DNA from: Desulfosarcina widdelii
GTDB lineage: Bacteria > Desulfobacterota > Desulfobacteria > Desulfobacterales > Desulfosarcinaceae
Reading direction: 5' to 3'
DNA: 64,000 bases
Assembly (NCBI RefSeq): GCF_009688965.1
Contig: NZ_AP021875.1
Coordinates: 3,100,001-3,164,000, forward strand
Part shown: positions 7,661-17,071 of the stretch, one piece after another
Numbering within the stretch: the first letter of the stretch is position 1
Layout: the number at the start of each line of letters is the position of its first letter
Translations under genes and position numbers: made by a program
Notes under the pieces: model-generated
What the model was told of the DNA's origin: nothing
What the model saw: the letters and a program-made list of their open reading frames with translations, nothing else
Databases searched by the model: none

Positions 7661-10600
7661 TTCTTTCCGATGTTTCCGTCAAGCGGCCCGTATTTGCCGC
7701 CGTAATCTCGCTATTGCTGATTGTCTTCGGCATGGTCTCGTTTGGCCGACTCCCGTTGCGGGAATACCCGGACATCGACCCTCCCGTGGTGACCATTGAA
7801 ACGCTCTATCCAGGTGCCTCTGCCAATGTGGTGGAGACACGCATTACCGAACTGATTGAAGAGCGCATTGCCGGCGTCGAAGGCATCGATTTTATCTCCT
7901 CCACCAGTGAAGACGGGCTTTCCACGGTGACGGTCGAATTCGATACCGGGCGGGATGTTGACGGGGCGGTCAACGATGTTCGGGATCGGGTCTCGGCGAT
8001 TTTAGGCGATTTGCCGGACGAAGCCGATCCGCCGGAGATCCAGAAAGTCGATTCCAACAACGATGTCATCATGTGGTTGAACCTGGTCAGTGATCGTATG
8101 AACGTGCCAGCCTTGACGGACTATGCCGATCGCTATCTGGTCGATCGGTTTTCGGTCCTGGACGGTGTCGCCAGGGTGAGAATTGGCGGCGGTCAGAACT
8201 ATGCCATGCGGATCTGGATCGACCGCAATGCCATGGCGGCGCGGGGGCTTGTAGTCAGCGACGTCGAAACCGCCCTGCGAGCAGAAAATCTGGAACTGCC
8301 GGCCGGAAGTATCGAATCCGAAACGCGCAGCTTTACGGTGCGGGTCAAGCGTGCCTTTCGAACGGCGCAGGATTTCAGCCGCCTGGTTCTGGCCCGCGGT
8401 GACGACGGCCACCTGGTTCGATTGGGTGACATTGCCCGCGTCGAGCGCGGCACCGAAGAGGACCGGACATTCTTTCGGGGCAATGGCGTGGCCATGGTGG
8501 GCATGGGCATCATCAAACAATCGACCGCCAATACGATCGATGTGGCCCGCGGTGCCAAGCAGGAAATGCAGCGCCTCAACCCCACCTTGCCCGAGGGGAT
8601 GGAAATCAAGCAGAGCTACGACACGTCGGTTTTTGTCGAAGGCGCCATCAAGGAGGTCTATAAAACCCTGCTGATTGCCATCGGCCTGGTCATCCTGGTG
8701 ATCTTTTTCTTTCTGGGCAGTATTCGGGCCACGCTCGTTCCGGCGGTAACCGTTCCGGTTTCCATTGTTGCCAGTTTTATCGTTTTAAATATACTGGGGT
8801 TCTCGGTCAATCTGCTGACGCTGCTGGCACTGGTCCTGGCCATCGGATTGGTGGTGGATGATGCCATCGTGGTCTTGGAGAATATCTACCGGCGCATGGC
8901 GGAAAAAGGCGAATCCCCCCTGGTTGCGGCGTATCGCGGCGCACGCCAGGTTGGCTTCGCGGTAATCGCCACCTCCCTGGTGTTGATCGCGGTGTTTGTT
9001 CCCATTGCTTTTCTGCAGGGGGATGTGGGGCGTCTGTTTTCCGAGTTTGCCATCACCATGGCGGCGGCGGTTTGCTTTTCCAGCATCGTGGCCCTGAGTC
9101 TCTCGCCCATGCTGGCATCCAAAATACTGAAACGCAAAACCAGCCGCCGTGACGGTTACACCCGTATGGGCCGCTTTTTCAAATCCATCCGCAGCCACTA
9201 CCGCCGATTGCTCAGCCGCTGCATGAAGCGCCCCATGCTGGTGGCGGGCCTTTTTGCGGCACTGGTCTTGGCCACGGTGTGGCTGTTTGGACAGATTCCC
9301 ACGGAATTCGCTCCCAAGGAAGACCGCGGCGCATTTTTTGTGATCGTCAACGGGCCGGAGGGCGCCTCCTATGCCTACATGGAAGAATATATGAACGAAA
9401 TCGAGCGGCGGTTGATGCCATTTGTCGAAAGCCAAGAGGCCACCCGGCTGCTGGTTCGAGCGCCGCGAACTTTTTCGAATTATGAGAACTTCAATACCGG
9501 CATCGTGATTTTCGTTCTCAACGACTGGAACCAGCGGCGATCCGCCTGGGCCATCATGGGCGAGGTGCGCAGCAAACTGGCCGGCCTGCCGGGGGTGCGC
9601 GCCTTCCCCGTTATGCGCCAGGGCTTTGGTGCTTCCATTCAAAAGCCGCTGCAGTTCGTCATTGGCGGCGGCACCTATCCGGAATTGGCCCAATGGCGAG
9701 ATACGCTGCTGGCGCAGATTGACGCCAACAATCCGGGCCTGATCGGGATCGACTGGGATTACAAAGAAACCAAGCCCCAGCTGCAGGTGAACATCGACTA
9801 CGATCGCGCCGCCGAGTTGGGGGTGACCATCGGCGCTGTCGGTCGCACCCTGGAAACAATGCTGGGCTCCCGGCGCGTGACCACCTATCTTGACGCCGGT
9901 GAAGAGTATGACGTGATTCTGGAAGGTGAACGCGAGCGTCAACGCACGCCAAATGATCTGCAGAACATCTATGTGCGTTCATCGCGCAGTGGCGAGCTGA
10001 TTCCGCTGTCCAATCTGGTCACCATAGAGGAGTTCGCCGATTCGACCACCCTGAACCGCTACAACCGGGTCAGGGCCATCACCATCGAGGCCAACCTTGC
10101 AGACGGTTTGGCCCTGGGTGATGCGCTGGCCTACATGGAAGGATTGGTCAAGGCCCACCTGCCGGAAAACACGATCATTGATTACAAGGGACAATCCCAG
10201 GATTACAAATACGCAACCCAGTCCATAATGTTCGTTTTCCTGCTGGGAATATTGGTGGTGTTTCTTGTTCTGGCTGCCCAGTTTGAAAGCTATCTCAATC
10301 CGCTGGTGATCATGCTGACGGTGCCGCTGGCCATTGCAGGCGGGTTGATGGGTCTGTATCTGACCGGAAGCACCTTGAATCTGTACAGCAAAATCGGCCT
10401 GGTCATGCTGGTCGGACTGGCGGCGAAAAACGGCATTCTCATCGTCGAGTTCGCCAACCAGCTCCGGGAGCGGCACAAATCGTTTAATTATGCGATCCTG
10501 AAAGCTTCCGAAGTTCGCCTGCGCCCCATCGTGATGACGGGCATCACCACGGCCACGGGTGCAATCCCCCTGATTCTTTCCTCGGGTGCCGGGTCGGAAA

Positions 10601-10842
10601 CCCGCATGGTGATTGGCGTTGTCGTTCTGGCCGGGGTGTTGTCGGCGACCCTGTTTACCCTGTTTGTGGTGCCGGTTGCCTACAGCCTGCTCTCCCGGAG
10701 AACGCATCCACCCGGCCAGGTCGCGCGACGGCTCGAGCAAGAGCGGGCCAGTCTGAAAACCGGCCCGACCTTGCAGCTGTATAAAAAAATGATCCCAATC
10801 GTTTTCAACAGACAGTTAAAAAATGACAGGAAATATAGATAG
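7657..10842 (+). CDS. RND efflux pump, HAE1 (AcrB/MexB) family
   Basis: The 1061-residue inner-membrane pump exports hydrophobic compounds in exchange for protons. It has 12 predicted membrane helices in two repeats, each with a large periplasmic loop. The proton-relay aspartates lie in TM4 (G-L-V-V-D-D-A-I-V-V, about residues 405-414). The ATG overlaps the stop of the adaptor gene. The pump specificity is not clear; chain length and helix-4 motif fit the HAE1 (drug) group rather than the heavy-metal HME group. No downstream gene is coupled; a palindromic repeat follows at once. Confidence 0.93.
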   Translation: MILSDVSVKRPVFAAVISLLLIVFGMVSFGRLPLREYPDIDPPVVTIETLYPGASANVVETRITELIEERIAGVEGIDFISSTSEDGLSTVTVEFDTGRDVDGAVNDVRDRVSAILGDLPDEADPPEIQKVDSNNDVIMWLNLVSDRMNVPALTDYADRYLVDRFSVLDGVARVRIGGGQNYAMRIWIDRNAMAARGLVVSDVETALRAENLELPAGSIESETRSFTVRVKRAFRTAQDFSRLVLARGDDGHLVRLGDIARVERGTEEDRTFFRGNGVAMVGMGIIKQSTANTIDVARGAKQEMQRLNPTLPEGMEIKQSYDTSVFVEGAIKEVYKTLLIAIGLVILVIFFFLGSIRATLVPAVTVPVSIVASFIVLNILGFSVNLLTLLALVLAIGLVVDDAIVVLENIYRRMAEKGESPLVAAYRGARQVGFAVIATSLVLIAVFVPIAFLQGDVGRLFSEFAITMAAAVCFSSIVALSLSPMLASKILKRKTSRRDGYTRMGRFFKSIRSHYRRLLSRCMKRPMLVAGLFAALVLATVWLFGQIPTEFAPKEDRGAFFVIVNGPEGASYAYMEEYMNEIERRLMPFVESQEATRLLVRAPRTFSNYENFNTGIVIFVLNDWNQRRSAWAIMGEVRSKLAGLPGVRAFPVMRQGFGASIQKPLQFVIGGGTYPELAQWRDTLLAQIDANNPGLIGIDWDYKETKPQLQVNIDYDRAAELGVTIGAVGRTLETMLGSRRVTTYLDAGEEYDVILEGERERQRTPNDLQNIYVRSSRSGELIPLSNLVTIEEFADSTTLNRYNRVRAITIEANLADGLALGDALAYMEGLVKAHLPENTIIDYKGQSQDYKYATQSIMFVFLLGILVVFLVLAAQFESYLNPLVIMLTVPLAIAGGLMGLYLTGSTLNLYSKIGLVMLVGLAAKNGILIVEFANQLRERHKSFNYAILKASEVRLRPIVMTGITTATGAIPLILSSGAGSETRMVIGVVVLAGVLSATLFTLFVVPVAYSLLSRRTHPPGQVARRLEQERASLKTGPTLQLYKKMIPIVFNRQLKNDRKYR

Positions 10843-10848
10843 TGCCCG

Positions 10849-10976
10849 TCCAGAAATAGGCAAATTGGGTCGAGATCGAGGCGCACGAAAAATTTTACCA
10901 CAGACATATAGTGGATATTTCGAGGATAAAATTTTTTGGTGCAACAAAGATATCGGGCGAATTGGCCATTTCTGGA
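10849..10976. repeat. 128-bp imperfect palindrome, family C, copy 1
   Basis: It begins TCCAGAAATAGGCAAATT and ends AATTGGCCATTTCTGGA, inverted copies of one another. An inner pair AAAAATTTTA.../...TAAAATTTTTT is also inverted. A related half copy lies at 57741-57810. The layout fits a MITE or REP-like element. No target duplication was found. Confidence 0.55.
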
Positions 10977-11006
10977 TAGGCATTAGATAAAAAGGGAACA
11001 ATTTCT

Positions 11007-11585
11007 ATGCGGTCCGTTTGTTTATTGATCATCATATTGGCAGGATCAATCATTCTACCGGCCTTCGACAGCTCGGCAGACAATAACGAGATGATTGCCC
11101 GGCTAAAAGCCGGCGGCCATATCTTAATGGTTCGTCATGCGCTTGCACCGGGAAGTGGCGATCCGGATCATTTTACGATTGGTGACTGTGCCACGCAGCG
11201 GAACCTCAATGAAACGGGTCGCGCTCAAGCGCGAAGCATCGGCAATTGGCTTCGCCACATAGGCGTCGCATCGGCGCGTGTATACTCCAGCCAATGGTGC
11301 CGGTGCCTCGAAACGGCCAGTTTAATGCACTTGGGCCCTGTAAAACAGTTGCCCGCCTTAAATTCGTTCTATGAGCGAATTCAAGACCGGGAGCCGAACA
11401 TCAGCGCGCTGAAAGATTTCATTTCCCGGCAACCCGTGGATGGCGAGTTAATTGTAATGGTAACCCATTTTGTATCCATTGCCGCCATGACAGGCGAGAG
11501 CGTTTCCTCAGGCATGGGAGTACTGTTGGAATTGAAGGAAGATGCACCCTACAGCGTGGTCGGCAAGCTGACTTTTGAGAATTAA
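11007..11585 (+). CDS. periplasmic histidine phosphatase family protein
   Basis: The 192-residue product has a signal peptide (about 1-25). The catalytic motif of the histidine phosphatase superfamily appears as M-V-R-H-A-L-A-P-G (R-H-A in place of the usual R-H-G), and the second catalytic histidine lies in V-T-H-F-V-S. Between them E-T-G-R-A-Q-A-R-S-I-G and Y-S-S-Q-W-C-R-C-L-E-T-A are the expected helix and phosphate-pocket motifs. It resembles the Ais-like exported branch, where substrates are phosphate esters of lipids or sugars; the actual substrate is unknown. The next gene begins five bases downstream. Confidence 0.8.
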   Translation: MRSVCLLIIILAGSIILPAFDSSADNNEMIARLKAGGHILMVRHALAPGSGDPDHFTIGDCATQRNLNETGRAQARSIGNWLRHIGVASARVYSSQWCRCLETASLMHLGPVKQLPALNSFYERIQDREPNISALKDFISRQPVDGELIVMVTHFVSIAAMTGESVSSGMGVLLELKEDAPYSVVGKLTFEN

Positions 11586-11589
11586 CACA

Positions 11590-12594
11590 ATGGACTCTTT
11601 GACCCAGTTAACATTCGGCGCCGCCTGTGGAGAGGCCATCCTTGGTAAAAAGGTCGGCCGGAAGGCTCTTGTTTGGGGTGCCGTCTTGGGGACATTACCG
11701 GATCTGGATGTCTTTATCCCCCTGGGCGGCCCGGTAGACAACTTTGTTTACCACCGCGGCTTCAGTCATTCTCTTATTCTCCTGGTGCTGTTATCACCGA
11801 TGATTGCCTGGCTGATTTCGAATATCCATTCTGACACGAAGCGATATTATCGCAGATGGGTTCTGCTCGCCTTCCTTGTACTGGAAACCAGCGTGCTGTT
11901 GGATCTGCTGACCATATACGGGACACAAATCTTTTGGCCGTTTGACACGACGCCCATGGCACTCCCGATTTTATTCATCATTGACCCCCTTTTTACTTTA
12001 CCGATACTTTCGGGCGTTTTGGCTGCACTGGTGCTAAAGAGGAACAGGTCCCTGGGCCATCGACTCAATTCGGTCGGCCTGTTTCTCAGCCTGATCTATC
12101 TTGCCTGGGCGTTTGGTGCCGGCGAATTCGTCGAACGCAGGGTAAAAGAAAAGCTTGCGCATCAGCAGGTATCTCATTCCCAGCTCATATCCTCCCCGGC
12201 GCCGTTCACCACGCTGCTATGGCGGGTGGTTGGCATCGATAAAGACCGATATTTCGAAACCTATTTCTCGCTGTTCGATAAAGAAACACCGTTGCTGGTT
12301 GATTTCCACCCCAGAAACCTGGCCTTGATGACAGGAATCGAAGAACACCCGCCGGTTGTCAAACTGAAGTGGTTCACCAGGGGCTATTATGCCTTTTCTA
12401 CTGTGGACGAGGATGTGGTCATGACCGATTTGCGCATGGGGTCGGAACCCGATTATGTCTTCCGATTCAAGGTTGCCCGATTGAACGATTTGCAGCCCTA
12501 TCCGATCGACGATGAAAGATTGAAAACCAGCCAGGATTGGCGGCGCCTGGCTTGGGTGTGGAAAAGAATCTGGAACGCGAGACCTGAAGGCTGA
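11590..12594 (+). CDS. membrane-bound metal-dependent hydrolase (YdjM/DUF457 type)
   Basis: The chosen start gives the family's conserved N-terminus MDSLTQLTFGAACGEA; an in-frame ATG 15 bases upstream overlaps the previous gene. The product has 334 residues. The N-terminal 170 residues hold several membrane helices and the metal-site motifs P-D-L-D-V-F and Y-H-R-G-F-S-H-S. The C-terminal half is a soluble domain facing the periplasm or cytoplasm with no motif I recognise. Family members were proposed to be metal-dependent hydrolases, some SOS-regulated, but a reaction is not established. It is likely co-transcribed with the phosphatase gene. Confidence 0.78.
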   Translation: MDSLTQLTFGAACGEAILGKKVGRKALVWGAVLGTLPDLDVFIPLGGPVDNFVYHRGFSHSLILLVLLSPMIAWLISNIHSDTKRYYRRWVLLAFLVLETSVLLDLLTIYGTQIFWPFDTTPMALPILFIIDPLFTLPILSGVLAALVLKRNRSLGHRLNSVGLFLSLIYLAWAFGAGEFVERRVKEKLAHQQVSHSQLISSPAPFTTLLWRVVGIDKDRYFETYFSLFDKETPLLVDFHPRNLALMTGIEEHPPVVKLKWFTRGYYAFSTVDEDVVMTDLRMGSEPDYVFRFKVARLNDLQPYPIDDERLKTSQDWRRLAWVWKRIWNARPEG

Positions 12595-12627
12595 AAAAAC
12601 CAATTTTGAAAGTCAGCCAGATTGATA

Positions 12628-12789
12628 CTTGACGGTCTTGTAAAAAGTCGCAGCGCCGTCATGCCGGACTTGATAAGCCTGCCCCGGACCTGATCCGGGG
12701 GCATCCAGAACCCATTGAAATGACTGGATTCCGGCCTGCGCCGGAATGACGAAAAAATGAAAATTTCGACTATTTATGAGTCTGTCAAG
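12628..12789. mobile_element. MITE family A, copy 1
   Basis: CTTGACGGTCTTGTAAAAAGTCG (12628-12650) is the inverted match of 12767-12789. The inside has the GTCATGCCGG...TTCCGGC...GCCGGAATGAC core shared with copies at 46965-47096 and 59533-59662. This copy is longer and diverged, and no target duplication is clear. Confidence 0.7.
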
Positions 12790-12833
12790 ATTAACCACAT
12801 TGCAAAATAAACTGTTTGTCGTAGATTATTATT

Positions 12834-14954
12834 ATGATGACATCCGATTCTCGACATCCCCATCCGTTAAGCACCCTGCGCCTTGTTTTCGTCGCTGCGC
12901 TGGCAGGACTGTGGATTCTTTTTGCGGCGGCCGTCGATTCCGCAGCACAGCAGACCCTCCACCACGAACTCGAGGTGGAAATCCTGCACGATGCCAAAAC
13001 CCTGCGCGGCAAGGACACCATCCGTTTTCCCAGGGGCGCGTCGCGCCTGCGCGTGGCCTTTCGCCCCGATGTGCGCATCCTTGGCGTAAAGGGCGCCACG
13101 TACACCCAAAAAAAGGGCGTGCTGGATCTGAATCTCGAGGCCGCAGATCCGTCTTCGAACACCGTGGTCCTGCGCTACGAGGGCGTATTCGACGACCCCT
13201 TCGAGGCCGAGCCCTTTTCCATGGACAACCCCGGCCAGGGTGTCATGGGAACCATCACCGGGTATGCCGCCTTCTTCCTGGCTGGCAGCGGCTGGTACCC
13301 AGTGATCCTGGAAGATATCCCCGAGACCTTTCGGGTGTCGGTGACCGCGCCCAGGGGTATCTATGCGGTGATGGAAGGCAGGCTTGAAACCCATGCCGAC
13401 GACGGCGACAGGAGTCTTTCAATTTGGTCGGTGGCTCGCCCATCGGGACCGCTGGCCATGTTTGCGGGGCGCTACGTCGTCAATGAACGTATGCACGGCA
13501 AGGTGCGCATCGCCACCTACTTCTTTCCGGCCAATGCAGGACTTTCAACCCGTTATCTGGACGCCGTGCAGCGTCACATCAGCCGCTATGAAGCGCTTCA
13601 CGGGCCTTATCCGTTTGCCAAATTCGCCGTGGTGGAAAATTTCTTTCCCACCGGATACGGTTTTCCATCGTTTACGCTGCTGGGCAGTCGCGTGTTGAGG
13701 CTGCCTTTCATTCCCGATACCAGCCTCAGGCACGAGGTGGCCCACTGCTGGTGGGGCAACGGCGTGTTGGTGGATGCTGCCGGGGGCAATTGGTGTGAGG
13801 GGCTGACCACTTACGTGGCCGATTACCTTTCCAAGGAGGAGGATTCCTTCGAACAGGCCCGGGGCTATCGCCTGCGTACGCTCGAAAAGTATGCGCTTCT
13901 CGCCGCAGGAGAAAAGGACTTTCCCCTGTCCAATTTCCGCAGCCGCTACAACCCTGCCAGCCAGGCCGTCGGCTATGGAAAGGCCATGTTCGTGTTCCAT
14001 ATGATGCGCCTGCGAATCGGCGACGCGGCGTTCTGGGCTGCTTTGCGGGACATCTATGGCGAGCGGCTATACAAGAAAACCAACTGGGGCCACTTTATGG
14101 ATGCTTTCGCCGAGCACGGCGGCTTGGATCAAGATGCGGTGCGCACATTTTACGATCAGTGGATCACCCGTCCGGGTGCACTGCAATTGGCCATGGATCG
14201 CCCCCGGGTGGTTACCGCGGCAGGCCGTACGCAGGTGGAGGGGGTACTCATTCAGAAATCTCCCCGCTACAACGTCCGCGTGCCGTTAGAGGTGGCCGGT
14301 GCCACGGTCAAACAGAGGGAGAACGTACCCCTGGATGGTGCCACGGCGAAGTTCAGCATCCGAATGCAACAGGCGCCTCGAACCGTGGCCGCCGACCCCG
14401 ACTTCGATGTTTTTCGCCTTCTCTACCCTGAGGAAATTCCGGCCACCGTCAATGCGGTTAAGGGCTCCGGCGCCCTCGCCGCCGTTCTCGCCGAAGACAG
14501 CCCCGAACCCTGGGCACAGATTTTCCGAGGACTTCTCATGGGCCTCAACCACGGTGGCACACCCGTCTGGAGAGAAAGCAGGTTCGCTGCCGAGGATACC
14601 GCCGGAGCGGACGTACTCTTCTTTGGCATGCCCAAACGGGAAAAAGGACGGAACCTGTTGTCGGAGTTAGGTGATGCAGTACTGCTCTCGTCCAGGGCTT
14701 TCCAGGTGGGAAAGGACATTTCCAGCCGCAATGCCGACACCCTGTTCGCGGTCTTTAAAAAGAACCAGAGGCTGGTGGCCGTGTTCCTTCCCGTGGCGGG
14801 CACCGACGTCGAGACGGTGGTGCGCACGGCCCGCAAAATTACTCACTACGGCCGCTATGGCCGGCTGTCCTTCAAGGGCGGCGTCAATACCGGCAAAGGC
14901 GTCGGCGAGGTGTCCGGTTCGCCCCTTGTCGTTGATCTGGGAGACAACTCATGA
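12834..14954 (+). CDS. M1-like gluzincin metallopeptidase, exported
   Basis: The 706-residue product has an N-terminal hydrophobic signal/anchor (about 14-38). The gluzincin zinc site is present: H300-E-V-A-H304 and E322 (N-W-C-E-G-L), 18 residues on, as in M1 aminopeptidases. An upstream V-V-E-N-F-F-P-T-G-Y segment stands where M1 enzymes have the G-x-M-E-N exopeptidase motif, so the aminopeptidase specificity loop is altered. The last 180 residues are not peptidase-like and carry no motif I know. It probably acts in the periplasm. Its stop overlaps the start of the ChaN-like gene (ATGA), so the two are translated together. Confidence 0.82.
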   Translation: MMTSDSRHPHPLSTLRLVFVAALAGLWILFAAAVDSAAQQTLHHELEVEILHDAKTLRGKDTIRFPRGASRLRVAFRPDVRILGVKGATYTQKKGVLDLNLEAADPSSNTVVLRYEGVFDDPFEAEPFSMDNPGQGVMGTITGYAAFFLAGSGWYPVILEDIPETFRVSVTAPRGIYAVMEGRLETHADDGDRSLSIWSVARPSGPLAMFAGRYVVNERMHGKVRIATYFFPANAGLSTRYLDAVQRHISRYEALHGPYPFAKFAVVENFFPTGYGFPSFTLLGSRVLRLPFIPDTSLRHEVAHCWWGNGVLVDAAGGNWCEGLTTYVADYLSKEEDSFEQARGYRLRTLEKYALLAAGEKDFPLSNFRSRYNPASQAVGYGKAMFVFHMMRLRIGDAAFWAALRDIYGERLYKKTNWGHFMDAFAEHGGLDQDAVRTFYDQWITRPGALQLAMDRPRVVTAAGRTQVEGVLIQKSPRYNVRVPLEVAGATVKQRENVPLDGATAKFSIRMQQAPRTVAADPDFDVFRLLYPEEIPATVNAVKGSGALAAVLAEDSPEPWAQIFRGLLMGLNHGGTPVWRESRFAAEDTAGADVLFFGMPKREKGRNLLSELGDAVLLSSRAFQVGKDISSRNADTLFAVFKKNQRLVAVFLPVAGTDVETVVRTARKITHYGRYGRLSFKGGVNTGKGVGEVSGSPLVVDLGDNS

Positions 14955-15802
14955 GAATGCGCCTTGGTGTTCAAACGCTGCTGTTTGTATTGCTGTTCAT
15001 TCCCGGCACCATCCTTCAGGCAGCGGACATGACCCTATGGGACGTGGCCGGCAGAGCCGAAATCAGCCTGGACCAAGCCGCCGGGAAGTTGCCGTCACCG
15101 GGTATTGTCTACGTCGGAGAATTCCACGACAATGCGGCCCACCACGCCGCCCAGCTGGCTGTCATCCAAAGCCTGGATAAACGCAAACGCCCCGTGGCCG
15201 TGGGCCTGGAGATGTTTCAACACATCGAACAAAGCGTCCTCGACGCCTGGGTCGCGGGGGCGCTGAGCGAGGACGAGATGCGCCGGGCCTTTGCCCGCAA
15301 TTGGAGTCAGGACTGGCATTTGTACCGGGATATCTTCCTGTACTGCCGGGACCGGAGCATTCCTATGATCGGTTTGAACGTGCCGCGAAGCATCACCCGC
15401 AAGGTGGCGAGAAACGGCTTCGAGTCCCTGACGCCCGAGGAGATCGGTAAGCTTCCCCCCATCGTTTGTCGCGTAGACCGGGAATACGAGGAATTCCTGC
15501 GCCGTGTACTTGGCCATCACGGCTCGGAATCGGGCTTTCGCCGCTTCTGTGAGGCCCAACTCGTCTGGGACACAGCCATGGCCATTTATGCCCTGGCGTA
15601 CCTCGAAGACCATCCCGAGCACACGGTTGTCGTTCTTTGCGGCATGATCCACGCCTGGAAGAAAGCCGCTCCCGAGCAGGCCGCGCGCGAGAATGCCGAA
15701 GTCGAGCAGGCCGTGATCCAACCCTCTGTAAAAGGCCGCTGGACGCCCGGAAGTGTCTCAAAGCAGGACGCCGACTACCTGATCCTCGGCCTGGAGGAAT
15801 AG
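14951..15802 (+). CDS. ChaN-family (DUF399) exported protein
   Basis: The 283-residue product has a signal peptide (about 1-24). It contains the family motifs I-V-Y-V-G-E-F-H-D-N-A-A-H-H (about 49-62), V-G-L-E-M-F-Q and the C-terminal V-V-V-L-C-G-M-I-H-A. ChaN of Campylobacter binds paired haems and is linked to iron uptake; family-wide function is still inferred. No lipobox cysteine is seen. It is coupled to the upstream metallopeptidase by a four-base overlap, a pairing that suggests the two act on the same periplasmic substrate. Confidence 0.82.
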   Translation: MRMRLGVQTLLFVLLFIPGTILQAADMTLWDVAGRAEISLDQAAGKLPSPGIVYVGEFHDNAAHHAAQLAVIQSLDKRKRPVAVGLEMFQHIEQSVLDAWVAGALSEDEMRRAFARNWSQDWHLYRDIFLYCRDRSIPMIGLNVPRSITRKVARNGFESLTPEEIGKLPPIVCRVDREYEEFLRRVLGHHGSESGFRRFCEAQLVWDTAMAIYALAYLEDHPEHTVVVLCGMIHAWKKAAPEQAARENAEVEQAVIQPSVKGRWTPGSVSKQDADYLILGLEE

Positions 15803-15856
15803 CCCAGGAGAAGATCGCCAACCGTGCAGAATTGCCTGAATGATTCGACCCAACCG

Positions 15857-17071
15857 TCATGGCGAGGACGGGGCCTGGCGATCCGCGGCCGGTTCGAGGC
15901 GAATGAGGTGACCGTCGGATTCATCCGTGAGAACGTAAATCAGTCCATCCGGTCCTTGACGGACATCTCTCACGCGATGCCCGATGCGCAGGGCCGTTTG
16001 AGCGATCACCCGTCCGGAATGATCCAGGTCGATTCGCCGGATATCCTGGGACTTGAGTCCGCCAACGAAGATATCGCCGTGCCACCGGGGAAAACGGTCG
16101 CCGGTATATACCATCAACCCGGAGGGAGCAATGGCCGTCATCCAGACCACTGTTGGATCCACCATGCCAGGTTTTGATACGTGGTCTGAGATTTTGAAAC
16201 CGCCCAGGTACTCGCGGCTGAAGGTAGCCTCCGGCCATCCATAATTTCCGCCCTTGACAATGCGGTTCAACTCGTCTCCACCAAGCGCCCCGTGCTCCGA
16301 TGCCCACACCACCTTTCGGAGCGAATCGTAGGCCAACCCCTGGATGTTCCGGTGCCCATAGCTCCAAATGGTTTTCTCGGCATCCGCCGTATCGGAAAAA
16401 GGATTATCCCGGGGCGCATTGCCGGCATCATCCAGCCGCAGTATTTTTCCCAAATGGTTTTGTTTGTTCTGGGCCTGTTTGCGAATCCAACCCCCCGAGA
16501 GTCGTATCGGTGGATTCCCGCCATCACCGATGGAGACCAGTAGGCTTTCATCGGGAAGCCACAGCAAGCGCGATCCAAAATGTTGTTTGCCGGACTTATG
16601 CACCCCGACTTGAAAAATCACCGTCCAGTTTTCGAGGCGGTCACCATCGAACTTGGCCGCGGCGACGCGCGTATGGTTCGCATTGGCATTGCCGTGAGCA
16701 TAGGAAAAATAGATCCGGCGGGTTTCAGAAAAACGGGGGTGCAAACGGACATCAAGCAGGCCTCCCTGACCCGCGGCAAATACTTCGGGGACACCATCGA
16801 CGGGAGCAGGCACCAGCCTTCCCCCCTTCACCAGACGCAGCCGCCCCGGCCGTTCGGTGATCAGCAGATCACCATTCGGCAACCACGCCATGGACCATGG
16901 GTGCGCCAACCCTTGAAGCAGTGTGAAACTGCGAAAGCCACCCTCGGCAGGCACCTCGTCGTCAATGACAACAGGCTCTGCCGCGCGAACAGATACGACA
17001 ACCGTTGCCAGCAGAACAATCATCACGGGGAACGCCAATGCTCTCGTCAATAAATGGTTGCCGGGTATCAT
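15857..17071 (-). CDS. PQQ-dependent aldose sugar dehydrogenase-like protein
   Basis: The 404-residue product has a signal peptide (about 1-30) and the six-bladed propeller of soluble glucose/sorbosone dehydrogenases. Motifs seen are H-P-W-S-M-A-W-L, G-D-G-G-N-P, G-H-R-N-I-Q-G-L-A-Y, S-E-H-G-A-L-G-G-D-E-L-N and G-N-Y-G-W-P. It would oxidise sugars in the periplasm using PQQ. PQQ is not made by most strict anaerobes, so the cofactor may be imported or the role may differ. It converges on the ChaN-like gene with a 54-bp gap and no obvious terminator. Confidence 0.85.
   Translation of the reverse strand: MIPGNHLLTRALAFPVMIVLLATVVVSVRAAEPVVIDDEVPAEGGFRSFTLLQGLAHPWSMAWLPNGDLLITERPGRLRLVKGGRLVPAPVDGVPEVFAAGQGGLLDVRLHPRFSETRRIYFSYAHGNANANHTRVAAAKFDGDRLENWTVIFQVGVHKSGKQHFGSRLLWLPDESLLVSIGDGGNPPIRLSGGWIRKQAQNKQNHLGKILRLDDAGNAPRDNPFSDTADAEKTIWSYGHRNIQGLAYDSLRKVVWASEHGALGGDELNRIVKGGNYGWPEATFSREYLGGFKISDHVSKPGMVDPTVVWMTAIAPSGLMVYTGDRFPRWHGDIFVGGLKSQDIRRIDLDHSGRVIAQTALRIGHRVRDVRQGPDGLIYVLTDESDGHLIRLEPAADRQAPSSP

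Noticed and set aside
8785..9942. 385-codon open frame on the minus strand
   Set aside because: It lies fully inside the RND pump gene, has no ribosome site or protein motif, and is rich in His/Gln as expected of an antisense shadow.
12650..12760. GCCGGAATGAC repeats as a CRISPR array
   Set aside because: There are only isolated palindromic units in three distant MITE copies, no regular spacers and no cas genes.
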